A DNA stretch of 64,000 bases from positions 1,798,001 through 1,862,000 of the forward strand of contig OX596337.1 of assembly GCA_951394405.1 (NCBI GenBank), in the 5' to 3' direction. Each line of letters starts with the position of its first letter. Position 1 is the first letter of the stretch. This DNA comes from Coprinellus micaceus (lineage: Eukaryota; Basidiomycota; Agaricomycetes; Agaricales; Psathyrellaceae). Shown one piece after another: positions 1 through 13,100 of this stretch. The translations under genes and the position numbers were made by a program. Below the pieces are notes generated by a model. It did not search any database and had not been told where the DNA came from. It saw nothing but the letters and a program-made list of their open reading frames with translations.

Positions 1-1568
<1,568 letters not shown>

Positions 1569-1753
1569 GGCTCGGGCGAGTGGTTTCAGGCAGTGGTAGG
1601 AGAGGTCTTAGTTAGGAGAAAGCGTTGTCGATCTCTCTCCTTTATATATGACCCCTCAGGCCTCAGGCCATTTCTCACGTCTTTAGATAATGGCAACCCT
1701 GATGTCACGGCTAGGCTGGAGTGTTTCAATGAAGTCGAACGCGCCCCCTGCTT

Positions 1754-2656
1754 CTACTTAGCGACACTATCACGACCTCCAGTGCTCATTGGAAGCCCGG
1801 AGGCTGGGCTTTTGTCCCACTCGAGATACGGGAGCTTGCTGCATGCAATTCGTGTGATCAGCTCTATGTTTGCCATTCGCTGTCGCACGGAGGTTGCCGC
1901 CTTGTCGAGTGAGGTCGAAGAGGGAGCGACAGGGGCTAATAGCACAAACGGAGTAACCAGTGGATAGCCTTGTAATAAGAAAAGGCTCTCGCAAACTATC
2001 AGAGTGACTTCTCCGGCAGCCCTCACACACACCGATGTGTTCAAGTCAACCTTAATCGTATTGTTGGCTCCAGAATCGAGAATATAATGGACAAGCAGAC
2101 CCGTCTCCGGGTGACCTTCTGTGAAAGCTGTCGAGACGCGACAATTATCTGGCGAACGGGAGACTTTGTAATAAACGCTTGCTGGGATGAAGGGGAGAGG
2201 CGAGATACGTAATCTCGAGACGAGCGGACCAACTGATGGGCACGATTTCGAGCTCGCACTGCAGACCAAATTGATAAATTGGCAGAGGAGCCCCCGGCTA
2301 GCAGCCCACCATTCAAATATCTGGCACGGGAAGCATATTGTATTACATCGAAGACCTTCAAGGGACGGCGAAAGCCAACAAGTTGAGGTACGCTGAAGAG
2401 CCCTGACTTTTAACTCGCGTTGGGCGACGATCGAGCCCACCGCTTCGTGCAAATTGAGGCAGGCAAACCCGCTAACCTTCTCCAGGATGTTCGGGTCGCG
2501 AGGCCTCGTTAACCCCCGTGCACCACGTCCGCGAAGCGCATATAAACGATGGCTTTCGAAGCCCGTTCCGCTGACATAAAGGGATCCCCCAAAGCTTCTT
2601 AAATGAGGGTGGGACGGGTACGATCGTGATGTGCGATGGGAGGTATTTGCGCGCAA
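1754..2656 (-). other. Orphan 300-codon open frame, coding status unknown
   Basis: An uninterrupted ATG-to-stop frame of 300 codons. No domain, signal peptide, family motif or clear codon bias was recognised, and shorter open frames overlap it in other phases. That length is uncommon by chance at roughly 50% GC, which is the only reason to list it. It may be an orphan gene, part of a decayed gene, or chance. Confidence 0.15.
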
Positions 2657-4386
2657 GTAGCCTCACGCTTAATCTACCATAACTCTGCTCTACGGCTTTC
2701 TGAATATAGATAAAGACGCCACGCTGGATCGCTGCCCAACTTCTCACCGCGATATCTGTCCTCAATTGGACAGCTCTGACCCAAACGGGGCCCCCTAAGG
2801 CACAGATGCCGCGTGGCCCCAGAGCAGACCGTTCGAAGCCACGGTGGACGATCCGGAGCCGGTGTGCGCTGGTAGTTCCGTGCTAGATACGTAGGTAGGG
2901 AAGAGTCAGTCCGCTCGATGAGGGGTATCCGCTGAGCACACAATGAAATCATCGCCCAAGCTGTCATCCGCCTCCTATACCTAGTATTGCACATCGTTGT
3001 GCTATAGTCACATTTGTCTTGCTTTCATAGCGCACGTTAAAGCTTGGGTCGGTGAATCACAGATCCAGAACTTGCTTCCATTCCTTTGGGGCAATGAAGC
3101 AGGAAATGAGGGTACATCATCAATGAGCAGGAAAGGGGCAGAAACTGTGGCTATAAATAGGACTACATACGCCCAACAGATGCTAAATTTAGGGTCGCAG
3201 GCTTCGCGATCGATCAAAGTGGGTAAGCGGTGCCTTGATTTGGAAATTGCGCACCGAAGCGCTCGCATGCGAACAAGCGCCCAACGTACGTGCTGGTCAG
3301 TGGACTTCGGCGGTGCATTTCAGGATTCAGTCGCCCAGTATGGAGTTTGGATGGATGCTTTTGTTCTGTGTGCCTTTAGATCCACGGAGTTGGCGCCTCG
3401 GAAACAACTGTCGCGCGCGGGCCATGCATGCTCCCCACCCAACGCCTTGCATCCTGCGCTTTTCAACGTTGTACGGGGCGATCACAGAGGCTTCTCCACC
3501 CAAGTGGAACAATGGTCAGCAGAGGGGGCCGATGATCGTAGAAAGGCTTTCGGGTACAGTCCAACGGCACGCCGTCCCCTCTCTCCTTCCGGATTAAGCG
3601 TGCTTCCTTCCTCTTCTAGCCGCAGCCCCTATCTCCCCTACTGACCTTAGTCGGATACTAAAGGTTAAACTGGGCCCCAGAGATATGGCTCCTTGCCACG
3701 CTACGTAGGCACACCAGGCGCGAGTCATCCCCAAGTAGCAGGCCTAGCAATTAGTGGCTGTGGTTGTGATCGATCAATGGTACTAGGTAAGTAGATGGCG
3801 CCCGGTATAAAGAGACACCAGGGACGGAAGGGGCATCCTCGGTCGCTCCCCGCGCTCAGCTGCCTAAGTTACGGGCTGAAATTAAAGCATATGATAGTTC
3901 GATTCTGCGGCCTACCCAAAGCAGCTTCTTCCCCTGGGACGCATCAGCCTGACTATAGCCATGTGTGGGTTGGCATCACTCATCCACTATCAACCTCAGC
4001 ACATTAACCCTCTCCGCCGGTTCGTCGATGCTTATTCCAGCAAAGGAACATACTAATTGTAGACTGGGGATGAACTTCGAAACACAACGATCGAATGTTA
4101 TATGAAATGTCACCGGGCGCGACGCTATCAATATTACGCGGGAATACTGCACTGGTAGCGGTCCCTACCGTGGCGCGGGGTAAGCGTGGTAAGTCGTGCT
4201 GAAGTCCCTGACGCCGGAGTGAACGTTCGCGGGAAGTGTGATTATGTCCTACGTCAATGCTGCAATGCAGGTACAATGCCTTTCCAGGGTACGCCCCATT
4301 CTAGTCCTTATCTACTGGTTGACGCCGTGCACTGCGGTGCGGCGGTGGTGTGGGGTATGTGGGGTAGATACATACCTGGACTGATA

Positions 4387-4406
4387 TTTAATGTGATGAG
4401 CAAAGG
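4387..4406 (+). repeat. 20-base direct repeat, copy 1
   Basis: TTTAATGTGATGAGCAAAGG, found again exactly at 4523-4542, 136 bases downstream. Both copies follow a G/T-rich stretch resembling GGTGGTG...GGGGTA, so the duplicated unit may have been about 60 bases and has diverged upstream. Confidence 0.7.
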
Positions 4407-4522
4407 AGGGTTCAACGGTTGCACAGCGCACAGGTAGGCTAGATTGCGCGCAGTACTACGGGATGCCATATTCGTTCTGCTCGCTTAAAGAGAGTCCTGC
4501 GGTGGTGGTGGGGTACAAGATG

Positions 4523-4542
4523 TTTAATGTGATGAGCAAAGG
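4523..4542 (+). repeat. 20-base direct repeat, copy 2
   Basis: Exact second copy of the sequence at 4387-4406, preceded by GCGGTGGTGGTGGGGTA, which resembles the stretch before copy 1 (GCGGTGGTGTGGGGTA). Function unknown; a decayed small duplication is the simplest reading. Confidence 0.7.
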
Positions 4543-5555
4543 GTTGTCCTGGTCCTCTCTCAGCAGGCGCATGATCACCTCAGGTGATGCTCGCGGGAAA
4601 CCTAACTCGGGTTTCATTACGACGCTCGTTCCTCGTCCATTGCGACGACCCGCTCCCCGTCGGAGTGTGCTTCAGTTCGCTCCGACCTTCAGCCACCGCT
4701 TAGGCCTACTCACCCACGCTTTCAATGACAGGGAACGGAACGCGGAACCGTGCACTCCGAGACTCGACGTCGTCATCGACATGCCAGGGACGCCTCCCAC
4801 ACAACGCACAAACCCCGGAACGCGAAGGCGTCCGAATGAGGCGCGCCCGCACCTTTGGGTCATTCTGTCTCTTTCCGCTTGAGCGCCCGCGTTCTTTGAT
4901 TGTTGTTCTCGTTGCAATTTCCTTAATGAGGTGGCGTCTAGGAAGGCCTATGATCAGAGTTGCCAAAGCAAGGAATGAGCAGGTCAGGACTTGCCAAAGA
5001 GAGGAGGCGTCCTTGGTGCGATGTCCTCGCAATGGCCTACGGCGTATGTATTGCGAAGGCGCGAACGTTCTTCCTTGAGGATTCCGACCGCCGACATTAG
5101 TTGCTAACTGTGATTCTGATTTTCCTTTGTCCTGCCAACTAGCAGGTGTTACTGCGCTAGACCGTCTTGACGCTCCTCTTTTGGAAGATAATGCAGTTGA
5201 ACCACGAGTCTCGCAACACTTGCGCAATTCCGGCTATCTGGCATGAGAATATCGATGGTTGCTTTGTCCTTCCTTTGTGCCCGCTGGTCCTTTGGGTCGG
5301 GGTTGCCTGTTTTCAGTACGTGGACCTGGGAACCAGGAGTTGGGAGTGTATTAGGCAGGAAGGGACCGCCTGCCACGCGCGCCTTTGTTCGGGTCGACTT
5401 CCGCTAAGCGACGTCAAGTAAGTGCGGTTCGCACCTGCGGCGCTCGGGATCGACGTCGGTTAAGGGGGAAAAGCTGAAATAAGCAGGATAATGACAAGAT
5501 ATTGGATGCAGAGGGGCGCTTAAACGTTATTAGCGCCCAGAAGGCCTTGCTGACG

Positions 5556-6300
5556 TCAGCCCGTTTTGGGGCGGAGAGAAATGTCGGGGTCGGGGTGAAG
5601 GCATGGTGGAAACTTCATCTCCTGTGCTTCCACACCTAGAGCTTTTATTGCCACAGTACAATGCCCAAGTGACGCCTCTAGCATATTCCAATGACGCTCG
5701 GCCCCACCCCGATGAGCTCGCGTTTGTCGGCGGAGTCCGACTTCGAGAAGACGAGCTCGAAGCTTGCGCTATCCATCTCCAGTGGTTCACCATCTTCTGC
5801 AGTGCTGCAATAACTCACTTTCTTGCACGTAGCTCGTTCCGACGCCTATCTATCCCCTTCGCCCAGGATTCTCGATAGATATGGCTAATTCAGCGCGACG
5901 CTGGGAGCCTTTGATAGATAGCCGAAACCCCTCATTGCGCTTCGTGAAGCGGTACAAACCATTTGGTGATATCTATCTATCGAAGCGGGAGCAACGGCGA
6001 GGCATTTTGGTGCCTGCCACACTACCACTGCGTTACATTCTGGCAATCTGACTGACGCACGTACCAGAGCGCGCCACACGATGGGAATGGACGTCCCTGT
6101 GTAGGGACCGAGGTTCGAGGCACGTTTCTTTAATCCGCCTCGAGCTCGAAGGACCCTTCAACGAAAGGACTGAGCGATTACCGTATCGGCAGTACCGGTA
6201 CCGACCCGACCTCCCGAACCCCTGCATTCCAGGGTTTGGGGATTGCGACGAGAACGCTGGACCCGTCGAGCCCTGTTCTGATATCATTCAAGAGAGACAT
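5556..6300 (-). CDS. Tentative spliced gene of unknown function
   Basis: Inferred from protein-like exon frames rather than homology. The ATG at 6300 opens MSLLNDIRTGLDGSSVLVAI and runs to about 6220. Further exon-like frames include SNLGPYTGTSIPIVWRAL ending at a GTACGT donor near 6060, APKCLAVAPASIDRYHQM after a GGCAG acceptor near 6021, HIYRESWAKGIDRRRNELRA ending at GTGAGT near 5820, FELVFSKSDSADKRELIGVG after GCGCAAG, and EMKFPPCLHPDPDISLRPKT ending at the stop at 5556. Several joins fit in phase with introns of about 56-75 bases, but the junction after the first exon and between the third and fourth frames is unresolved. The strand upstream (6301-7130) is CT-rich, as fungal promoters often are. 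No family recognised. Confidence 0.3.
5847..5981. promoter_or_regulatory. Cluster of four GATAGATA sites
   Basis: The octamer GATAGATA occurs four times in 135 bases: minus strand at 5847-5854 and 5974-5981, plus strand at 5874-5881 and 5913-5920. Each contains overlapping GATA-factor cores. It overlaps the tentative gene at 5556-6300, so it may be an intragenic or intronic element, or coincidence. Confidence 0.35.
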
Positions 6301-7167
6301 TCGCCAAAGAAATTTGAATAGAAAGTATGGCGTGAGTGGGAGTGTGATAAGATAAGAGTGGGCACGGGCTCGCGTGTACCGTAAGTAGCGCCGTATGGTC
6401 GCCGTTTTGAATGACAAGAGAAAGATACGGAAGACATGGAGAGAACAAAGGAGAAGGAAGGCTGTGAGTCAAAGAAATGAATTGGTGTGCGGGAAGGCTA
6501 GGCGGAGGTAGGGGGTGCGTACCTATTTCATAGATGAAAGAGAGCAACTAGGAGGGACGCCGCCCAGCTGACAGGGTCAGATGTAGACGGCCGTATAGGC
6601 TTTCTGGCCAGAATGAGCACGGGAAGATGTGGCTACTCCACAGGAGCTCCAAGAGCGCCCAGAAAGAATAGAACAGCCCATTGAAAAGAGAGTTGAGTGC
6701 CTTTCGTAAATCACAATCCCACCCCAGGTTACATAGATAGAGGCAAAACAAGCATTTGGAAGCTGCGAAGAGGCTTGGCCGCTGGTAGGAAGCTATATAG
6801 GAAATTTTTAATGTGACGGCGTCGAGGGCCGTATCGTGCTGCGCCCATTCGCTGGTGCCATCGCCGCCGTTTAGCTTCGAAAGGGATGTCGGGCTGAAAT
6901 GAAAACTGGAAAGGCATGTCGGGGATGAAATGAAGGCGTGTCCTGGCAACGACGATCCTGCGCCGTGGTACCGGGTCGAATAAGCGACTTGTGGAGAGGG
7001 GGAACCAGGAGAACGGCGAGGGAAAAGGAAGTACGCCAAAGACTACGATTGCGGCTGTATAGCGATAGCTGAGGGTGCGAATGCGGAAAGAAGAAGCCGG
7101 GGGCGTGGACAGGGGCGCGTCAAATTTAGTCGCCGGGTGATGCAGGGGCCTGCCAGCAACCAACTCG
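6301..7167. other. CT-rich (minus strand) intergenic stretch
   Basis: No gene seen. Read on the minus strand, roughly 6301-6560 is strongly pyrimidine-rich with long CT tracts, typical of fungal promoters and 5' leaders. It probably serves a leftward gene (tentative model 5556-6300), while the right end would be the promoter of the rightward gene at 7168. Confidence 0.4.
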
Positions 7168-7635
7168 ATGGACGAAGAGAAACGGGCCATCCACCTCACG
7201 ATCCCACCCCGGATGTACCAGATTCCGCTGACGGCGGTGGGACTGGGATGCGCAATTGGAATCATGCGGGGAGGACGCACGGCGAGTCTGCGGTTCCTGG
7301 CGGAAAACGCGCACCGACCGCCCAAGACGGTGCAGGGGTGGTACTTTTACAAAAAGACGAAGAACTACCGGGTGATGTGGGGGGCGTTGAAGGGGGCGGC
7401 GAGGGAGAGTGCGCGGCTGGGGGCGATTACGGGCGTCTACGTGGGCCTGGAGGAGGGGGCGAACCGAGTGGGATACCGGGAGTGGGCGTCTGTGGGTGGC
7501 GGAGTTGGGACAGGACTGCTGTTTGGGGCAGTGAATCGGGGAATATGGAAGCAGGCAGTTGTTCTGGGACTTGTGATGGGCAGCTCTCTCAAGGTTCTGG
7601 ATATGGCAAGAGGCTCCATGGATAAAACTGTGTAG
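7168..7635 (+). CDS. Small membrane protein resembling the Tim17/22/23 fold
   Basis: An intronless 155-residue protein, probably in the inner mitochondrial membrane. After a short polar start (MDEEKRAIHL) come four Gly/Ala-rich hydrophobic segments: residues about 15-33, 70-95 (GALKGAARESARLGAITGVY), 105-123 (ASVGGGVGTGLLFGAVNRGI) and 126-143. A conserved-looking loop RFLAENAHRPPKTVQGWYFY lies between the first two. Small-residue-rich helices of this kind are typical of Tim17/Tim22/Tim23-related proteins, and similar unnamed proteins occur widely in fungi. The exact family is not identified. The start is the only ATG before the first hydrophobic segment. The downstream kinase gene starts only about 110 bases after the stop. 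Confidence 0.7.
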   Translation: MDEEKRAIHLTIPPRMYQIPLTAVGLGCAIGIMRGGRTASLRFLAENAHRPPKTVQGWYFYKKTKNYRVMWGALKGAARESARLGAITGVYVGLEEGANRVGYREWASVGGGVGTGLLFGAVNRGIWKQAVVLGLVMGSSLKVLDMARGSMDKTV

Positions 7636-7748
7636 TAGATACATCGAATCCCTGCGGCACCATGCTCTCCCTTCTCCTCTCTCGCATGGGCGAAAAGCCT
7701 TCGTCCTGCCTGCGTATCGCTCTGCCAGCCGCTGTCATCCACCCCTTG

Positions 7749-10174
7749 ATGGCACACTCCCCCCGCGGTCCCACGCCCACCACTCACCTCTCTCTCCATG
7801 ACCCCTTTGACCTCATGCCTCCCTCCCCGCCCCCTCCCCAGATAAAGTCCACCAGCTCGTCGTCGGGCTCGTCCTCAACGCCCTCTCTGCCCCCGTCCAA
7901 GGGTCAGCTCCATGTCAAGCTTATCCAGGCCCGCGCCCTCGCCGTCCGCAACGTCCATGCGCGCCCCTACATCGTCGTCCAGTTCGAGCAGGCCGAGTTC
8001 GTGAGCAGAGACCCCACCGACGAGACAGACAAGGAGGTCAAGGGCGCTCCGACCACCATCTCGCGCAATGTTTCCTTCGACCGGCGGTCAGGTTCCCACC
8101 CACCCCCAACGGCCCCCACCTCCCCCACCTCCAGCTCCACCCTCGCCCCCAACCCACCGCAGAGCCTCTTTGGCCGACTATCGGCGCACAATCCAACGTG
8201 GAAGCACCAGGTCTCATTGTGAGCGCCTTTGGCTGCCCCTGCCGCCCCGTTCTGACCCCTTCCAGCGACGTTACCTCCGAAGACTCCCTTATCATCCTGA
8301 ACGTCTACGATCGTGCCGCAGAGGACCAGGGCTTCCTCGGGACCCTGGAAATCAAGCCCACCCTCGTCCACGACCACACCGTCGACCAGTGGTTCAAGTG
8401 AGTCAATTTTCTTATCGTGCCCCAATCTTTTCAATCCTGACAAATCCGCCCGCCACAGGCTCAAGCCCTTCGAAGATGAGGTCGTCACTGGGGAGATTCG
8501 TGTGCAGATTACCTATGAGCAATTCCAGGTACGTCATCGCGCCTCTGCTTGCGAGCTTGTGCTAATCCACCCCAGTCGAGACACACGATTGGTCCCCGCG
8601 AGTTCGAGTTCCTCAAGCTTATCGGGCGGGGCACTTTTGGCAAGGTCTTCCAAGTGCGGAAAAAGGACACCCATCGCATCTACGCCATGAAGGTCCTCTC
8701 CAAGAAGGAGATCGTCGCCAAAAAGGAGGTCGCTCACACCATTGGCGAGCGCAAGATCCTCCAGTACTCGCTATCATGCCCCTTCCTTGTCGGCCTCAAA
8801 TTCTCCTTCCAGACGGAGCAGGACCTATATTTGGTAACCGATTTCAAGTCGGGTGGAGAGCTCTTCTGGCACCTCCAGCGCGAGACTCGCTTCACCGAAG
8901 ACCGAGCCAAGTTCTACATCGCCGAGCTCATTCTCGCCCTCGAACACCTCCACAAGCACAACATCGTCTATCGCGATCTCAAGCCCGAAAACATCCTCCT
9001 CGACGCCACCGGCCACGTTGCCCTTTGCGATTTCGGCCTATCCAAGGCCGACCTCCGTGCCGGCGAGCTTACCACCACCTTCTGCGGCACCACCGAGTAC
9101 CTCGCGCCCGAGATCCTCCTAGACGAGCAGGGCTACGGCAAGATCGTCGACTTTTGGAGTCTCGGCGTCCTCCTCTTCGAGATGTGCTGTGGCTGGAGTC
9201 CGTTCTACGCGGAGGACACCCAGCAGATGTACAAGAACATCTGTTTCGGAAAGATTCGATTCCCCAAGGGTGTGATCGGCGAAGAGGGCAAGCTGTTCGT
9301 CAAGGGCCTCCTCAACCGCAACCCCAAGAATCGTCTAGGCGCCAATCGCGACGCCGCTGAGCTCAAGGAGCACATCTTTTTCCAGAACGTCGACTGGGAC
9401 GCTCTCGCGCGCAAGCAGGTCACCCCACCATTCAAGCCCGCCGTCGAGTCCGACGAGTCGGTCAACAACTTCGACCCCGAGTTTACTGCCACCGATGTCC
9501 GCGAGGTCGGCCTCCCCAAGGAGTACTTTGATGCACCCCAACCCGACCCCCAGCCCAACCTCGACGACAATGATCCTAGCGAAGACTGGGTCAGCCAGAG
9601 CCTATCGCCTACTGCCCAAGCCCATCTACCCAACGGCCCTTTGGGATGGGACTCACGCCAGACGGGTGGCGCTGCCTATGCCGCTCTCTCGTCGATATCC
9701 AACACCATGAGTGCTGGTACGAGCGCAGGGAGCAGTACGAAGAGCATCCAGATTCAGCCGAAGCGGAAACGCAAGGACAACTGGTTGAGCAGCACGCCTT
9801 TGACCGCATCGATGCAGGACGAATTCAGGGGGTTCACGTACAGCGGGGGTGAGAGCGTGACCGCTCCGATGGCGGCGCATGCCGCAAGGCATCGCAATGG
9901 CACGGATACCAAGAGTACAGGGAGCCCGACGAGTACACACTACGAGACGGCCAATGGGAGCCGGAACGGGTCGATCACAACGACGGACTTGGCGTCGAGC
10001 TTTGGAGGACGGAGACGGAGCAGTGCGAGTGGAGCGGATAAGGAGAATGCGGTGCATGACGAGGAGCTGAAGATTTTGAGCACGGCGGAGGAGCTCGCGG
10101 ATACCTCACGGCCTGCGGGGCGCTTGGCGAACCAGAGGATGCGAAACGGGGATGAGGAGGATTTCTTTTCATGA
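7749..10174 (+). CDS. SCH9: Sch9/Sck-type AGC protein kinase with N-terminal C2 domain
   Basis: Serine/threonine kinase acting downstream of TORC1 in yeast to match growth to nutrients. Exons 7749-8218, 8266-8397, 8459-8528 and 8576-10174 give 756 residues in phase. Order: Ser/Pro-rich start, C2 domain (KGQLHVKLIQARAL to DQWFKLKPF), then the kinase: GRGTFGKVFQV P-loop, AMKVLSKKE lysine, YRDLKPEN catalytic loop, CDFGLSKADL, TTFCGTTEYLAPE activation loop, and the AGC tail with FNNDPEF-like NNFDPEF. The hydrophobic motif is FRGFTY, the presumed TORC1-type site. A Ser/Thr-rich tail with basic KRKRK follows. C2 plus AGC kinase with SKADL is characteristic of Sch9/Sck1/Sck2. The start is uncertain: in-frame ATGs lie at 7662, 7749 and 7815. 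7662 would leave only 26 bases after the previous stop. Confidence 0.93.
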
Positions 10175-13100
10175 TTTCTCGTTTCCCTGCATGGCCACCA
10201 CTCCGTTTTACGACTTTGCGATGATTTTTATTCCCCTGCCCACCCTCCCTCGACCTTCCATCGCCATTGCTACCATCTCTTCGTTATGGCATATCGCAGC
10301 CCCCACTCCTCCTCCTGGCTGCTCCCCACTCACCATCGATCGCTATCTTTATATCCCCTCTCTATGACGTCGTCGACCATCAACCACACTTGCTATGCAT
10401 TTCTGTCTTTTTGTGCTTTCACTTCCCTTCGTTCTAATATCTTTCCTTCTTACCCTTACGATTCCCTCTTGCTCCGGCATAGGAGAGGCAGGCCGGCAAC
10501 TTTGAGCGTACACATACACGGACTCGATTTTTGGGCCATATAGTACATATTATTGGTACCTTATCATTCACCACAGCATTGCTCTACGACACATCGACTA
10601 CATTCCTCCTCATCTCACATACAGCAGAGAATATTAGACGCTGCTTTCAACTCTTTTCTTCCAGTGTAAATTGTAGTGTGTACTAAGTATCCTAACCACA
10701 TAGTCTCCTAGAATTCCAACCAACTTTCCACCTCACTGCCGTTGACGACGCCTCCTACATGCCCCCACAAGACGAGAACTTGACCAAAGCAGCTCGGAAG
10801 CCGCCGAACCAGGTTGCCGAGATCACCTTCTCACGGTTGATGTCGCTGTTGAATCGCGTACTCGTCTTGAACCACGTCCATCCATCGCTCCTTCAGCTCG
10901 AATTTTGATTGCATTATTCGTACCACAGACCACTGAATCGACCACTGAATGGGCTAAGTGACACCGCCTACTTCGATATCGGTCAAGGTGGGGCTCGAGG
11001 TTGCTCAACAAAGGTATGGTTTCAACGACGTGGCGTCCGAGGATGCGATGACAATTCTGCACCGGCGTCTAATGCATTGCTATGACTCTCGCTGACTGCT
11101 CCATGCCGAGAACGGAGCGTGCAGTTTAGGGAACGTTTCCGCGGTACGGTTTCTGTTTTGATGCATTGTAAGCACAAGCTCACCATATTTCTGTCGATTA
11201 ATACATAGCATATTCAGACACATAGGCAAAAATCTTCATAAGATCAACTCAACCACACATCCTGTACCGAGACCCGGTCGTGCGCCCATGTACTTGCTGA
11301 AATCCTGGGACGGGAGGTCCGTGACCCAGCGTGAATAGCCGAACTGTGGGTCATGGCCGCAGACTACGCCCGTCAGATACAAGACCGTCCAGTCCACCTA
11401 GACCCCTTTACCTGCGATTTCCAGGGGCTTCCAAGTACATCTACGCCTGTCCCCACGCAGAAGTTTACTGGTCTAGGTGCATCGCATGCCGCCGGCAAGG
11501 GTTCGCCGTCCGTTAACTCACCTTGTATTGCCCGTTTAACAGATAGAACGGTGGGTTAGCACCGTTGTGCATTGCGAGGATGCGTATGGAATGACTAGCT
11601 GACGGTTCAAGGGGCGTTACAGGTGAGCTTGACGAAATGAAGCTTTCCCCTTTGCGCCTAAACCAACAGATGCAGCCTTTAGGCGAGCCAGCGATGGGTG
11701 GATCCCAGACAGCGCAGCCTCTCTGCCACGCTTAAATTTCGAGTCGGTTTTCCACCCACCACGGATCCCAAGACGTACCCTGCATTTACCGGCGCTTGTT
11801 TGGACCTTGACGCGGCGAGACGGATTTCCTGTCGCGAATCCGTTCAAACCTGTGGTGCCCTGGTTCAGTACACAGTCTCAAGAGCCAGATTCGCAGGCAT
11901 ATGCATACCTCAGACCGCCGGTTAGGCATCAGCGCGGAATCAGCCATCTTTATTTTTCACATTCCACACCGAATCCTTGGCCCCGGGGAGGAGTGCTAGA
12001 CGAACTGCTCCAACAAAATAGGCGGGACGGGGAGGGTGGGCAAGACACACCATTCACATCTCGCGGTATCACAACGCTGACTCCTCCTTGAAGGGCACTG
12101 TGGGGGCATAACTAATTTGTGTCTATGTCCCCCGCTAGCCTGGTTTCATAGAAAAATCGACCAGAACGGATCATTGGTCGGATGAGGAAGAAAGCGAGAA
12201 TGTGGGTACGCCATGAAACTCTAGGACTATCGATAAGCGCTGACATTGCCACCTGACCGGGCAGCTTTGGCTGCGTTGACGTATCTTCATGTCCCCCCAA
12301 TCCCGCGTACCCCGCAGGTTTACTTTCCAAACGAGACCCCAGGAGTCGAACCAAGGCGAACCAACGTCTCGTTTACCTGGACCAAATCCTAGGACTGAAC
12401 TTGCTTAGAGAACTCTAGGAGCGGCTTACAACGGTTTCGCCACATGTTGAACTTGGGTGTCTCCGGTGAGTCTCTGATATGAGCGAGGCACTAGTTCTAC
12501 AACCGGCCGATCGCCACGCAATATCTTCGGCTATTGGTGAAAGCAAGTCGACTTTCGTATCCGCTCACGATGGGCTGAGGATGCTATAGATACGAACAGG
12601 ATGGCCATGCTACTGGTCACATTCGTCGCTGCGTTGCTGGTCCCGGGCTACGTCATGGTCCGTAAACGATTCGGTGGCGAAGGGCTTCTGATCCTCAACG
12701 ATCGGCTACCACCAAGCCCGCTACTTAGAGGTCTTGTGAGCTAGAATCGGTGAAAGCTTTCTTGACAACGATGCCTAAAACAGATCCCTTTCGTTTAACC
12801 TTCGAGATCTGCCGCCTGAGGGAGCTAATGAATTTCATGATAAGCAGTGAATGTCTCTTCTAGGCGCCGCCATCGATGGTATGCCTCAGGAGACCCGGTC
12901 TACTCCCAGGCATGGCTCAGGCTGTGCACTGATTCTCACAGTGAATACGTTGTCCCGAAGGGTTGATCTAGATATCGGTGCGTCTGGCCAATTGCTCCAA
13001 GACATCCCTGCTCAGCCCCAGCGCCTGTATATCGCTAGATAACCCTGAGCGGGCGTCGCTTTCACCTTCTCTCTTCAGAGTTGATCCGTTGAACAGGGCG

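Larger units (their letters stand above)
1569..5555. other. About 4 kb without a recognised gene
   Basis: No conserved protein, RNA gene or transposon signature was recognised on either strand. It holds long but unrecognised open frames: 1754-2656 (-), 300 codons; 2997-3644 (+), 215 codons; 4706-5227 (-), 173 codons. They are rich in Ser, Arg and Leu and overlap other open frames. A 20-base direct repeat lies at 4387 and 4523. Short-exon genes cannot be excluded, because a real gene elsewhere in this window (30817-32956) is just as hard to see by open-frame length. Confidence 0.6.

Noticed and set aside
6548..7325. Minus-strand frames of 160-200 codons upstream of and over the Tim-like gene
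   Set aside because: CT-rich promoter sequence and the complement of a coding exon; no protein features.
8776..9360. 194-codon frame and several others overlapping the Sch9-type kinase
   Set aside because: Out-of-frame readings of a GC-rich coding exon; arginine and proline rich with no family features.
12341..12370. tRNA-like B box (GGTTCGACTCC on the minus strand)
   Set aside because: The flanking T stem does not pair fully and no matching A box or acceptor stem was found.
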